Source: Rhodeus uyekii
Taxonomy: Eukaryota > Chordata > Actinopteri > Cypriniformes > Acheilognathidae
Direction: 5' to 3'
DNA length: 64,000 nt
NCBI GenBank assembly: GCA_037043235.1
Contig: JAWRVZ010000029.1
Coordinates: forward strand, 1,158,001 to 1,222,000
Made by a program: the position numbers and the translations under genes. The notes beneath the pieces are model-generated. The model did not search any database and was not told where the DNA came from. It saw nothing but the letters and a program-made list of their open reading frames with translations. Position 1 is the first letter of the stretch, and the number at the start of each line of letters is the position of its first letter. Below, in pieces: positions 63,812 through 64,000 of this stretch.

Positions 63812-64000
63812 GCAGGAAGTGTAACAATGACCTTACAGACAGGAAGTGCACAGATGACATGACTGACAGGAAGTGCACAGATGACATGACTGACAGGAAG
63901 TGTAACAATGGCCTTACAGACAGGAAGTGACAAAAGGACACAGCAGACAGGAAGTGTAACAATGACCTTACAGACAGGAAGTGCAACAATGACCTTACAG
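63812..64000. repeat. ~27-bp tandem array with ETS-type CAGGAAGTG cores
   Basis: About seven units with the theme ACAGGAAGTGTAACAATGAC plus CTTACAG, alternating with a variant ACAGGAAGTGCACAGATGAC plus ATGACTG and one shorter unit. Every unit keeps AGGAAGTG. The array lies in the apparent U3 of the split LTR and runs off the right edge. Confidence 0.9.

Larger units (their letters stand above)
58945..64000 (-). mobile_element. LTR (minus-strand sense) split by a DIRS element; extends past the window
   Basis: Joining the sequence on either side of the DIRS element gives a typical LTR 3' half in minus orientation. It has a U3-like region with tandem repeats (63812-64000), then ATGAATAAAGAGAGTTTCA (AATAAA signal, complement near 63598-63606), then a U5-like CTGCTGCACCTCGTTTCTCC and a terminus TTTCATGACA at 58945. 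The 5' start of the LTR lies beyond the right edge, so whether it is solo or attached to an internal region is unknown. Confidence 0.65.

Overview
The window is vertebrate genomic DNA, almost certainly from a teleost fish and probably a cyprinid or close relative. The evidence is one spliced protein-coding gene with GT-AG introns, AATAAA polyadenylation signals, dinucleotide microsatellites and a dense load of fish-type transposable elements (DIRS, LTR, pogo/Tigger-like, hAT, L2-like and tRNA-SINE). I see no prokaryotic gene organisation, no rRNA or tRNA gene and no CRISPR array.

Region by region. 0-14.7 kb is repeat-rich: a 29-bp degenerate satellite interrupted by a pogo-like element, a second pogo-like element, a 46-bp CCAAT-containing satellite interrupted by a hAT element, an L2-like LINE remnant, a SINE and a solo LTR. 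14.7-23.0 kb holds exons 2-6, the stop codon and the 3' UTR of a phospholipid phosphatase (PLPP/LPP family, closest by eye to PLPP3) on the + strand. Its first exon, with the start codon, was not found. 23-44 kb has no recognisable gene, only MITEs, SINEs, microsatellites and a fossil DIRS gag broken up by a solo LTR and a SINE. 44.2-48.4 kb is a pogo-like element into which a very young non-autonomous LTR retrotransposon has inserted. That element has two 530-bp LTRs that read as identical and a 5-bp target duplication, and it carries a 774-codon proline-rich repeat ORF where gag-pol would be expected. 48.4-58.9 kb is gene-poor with scattered repeats.

58.9-64 kb is an LTR on the minus strand, split by a structurally complete DIRS-type tyrosine-recombinase retrotransposon of about 4.58 kb. 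The DIRS copy has 158-bp inverted repeats that match throughout, an internal complementary region joining copies of both termini, a shared AAC terminal trinucleotide, a gag-like ORF with a CCHCC-type finger, a reverse transcriptase/RNase H ORF and a tyrosine recombinase ORF, all open. The interrupted LTR has a 27-bp tandem array in its apparent U3 that carries ETS-type CAGGAAGTG cores.

The genes that work together are those inside the mobile elements: DIRS gag packages the RNA, RT/RNase H makes cDNA, and the recombinase integrates a circular intermediate whose junction is templated by the internal complementary region. The PLPP gene is an unrelated host gene for dephosphorylating bioactive lipid phosphates at membranes.
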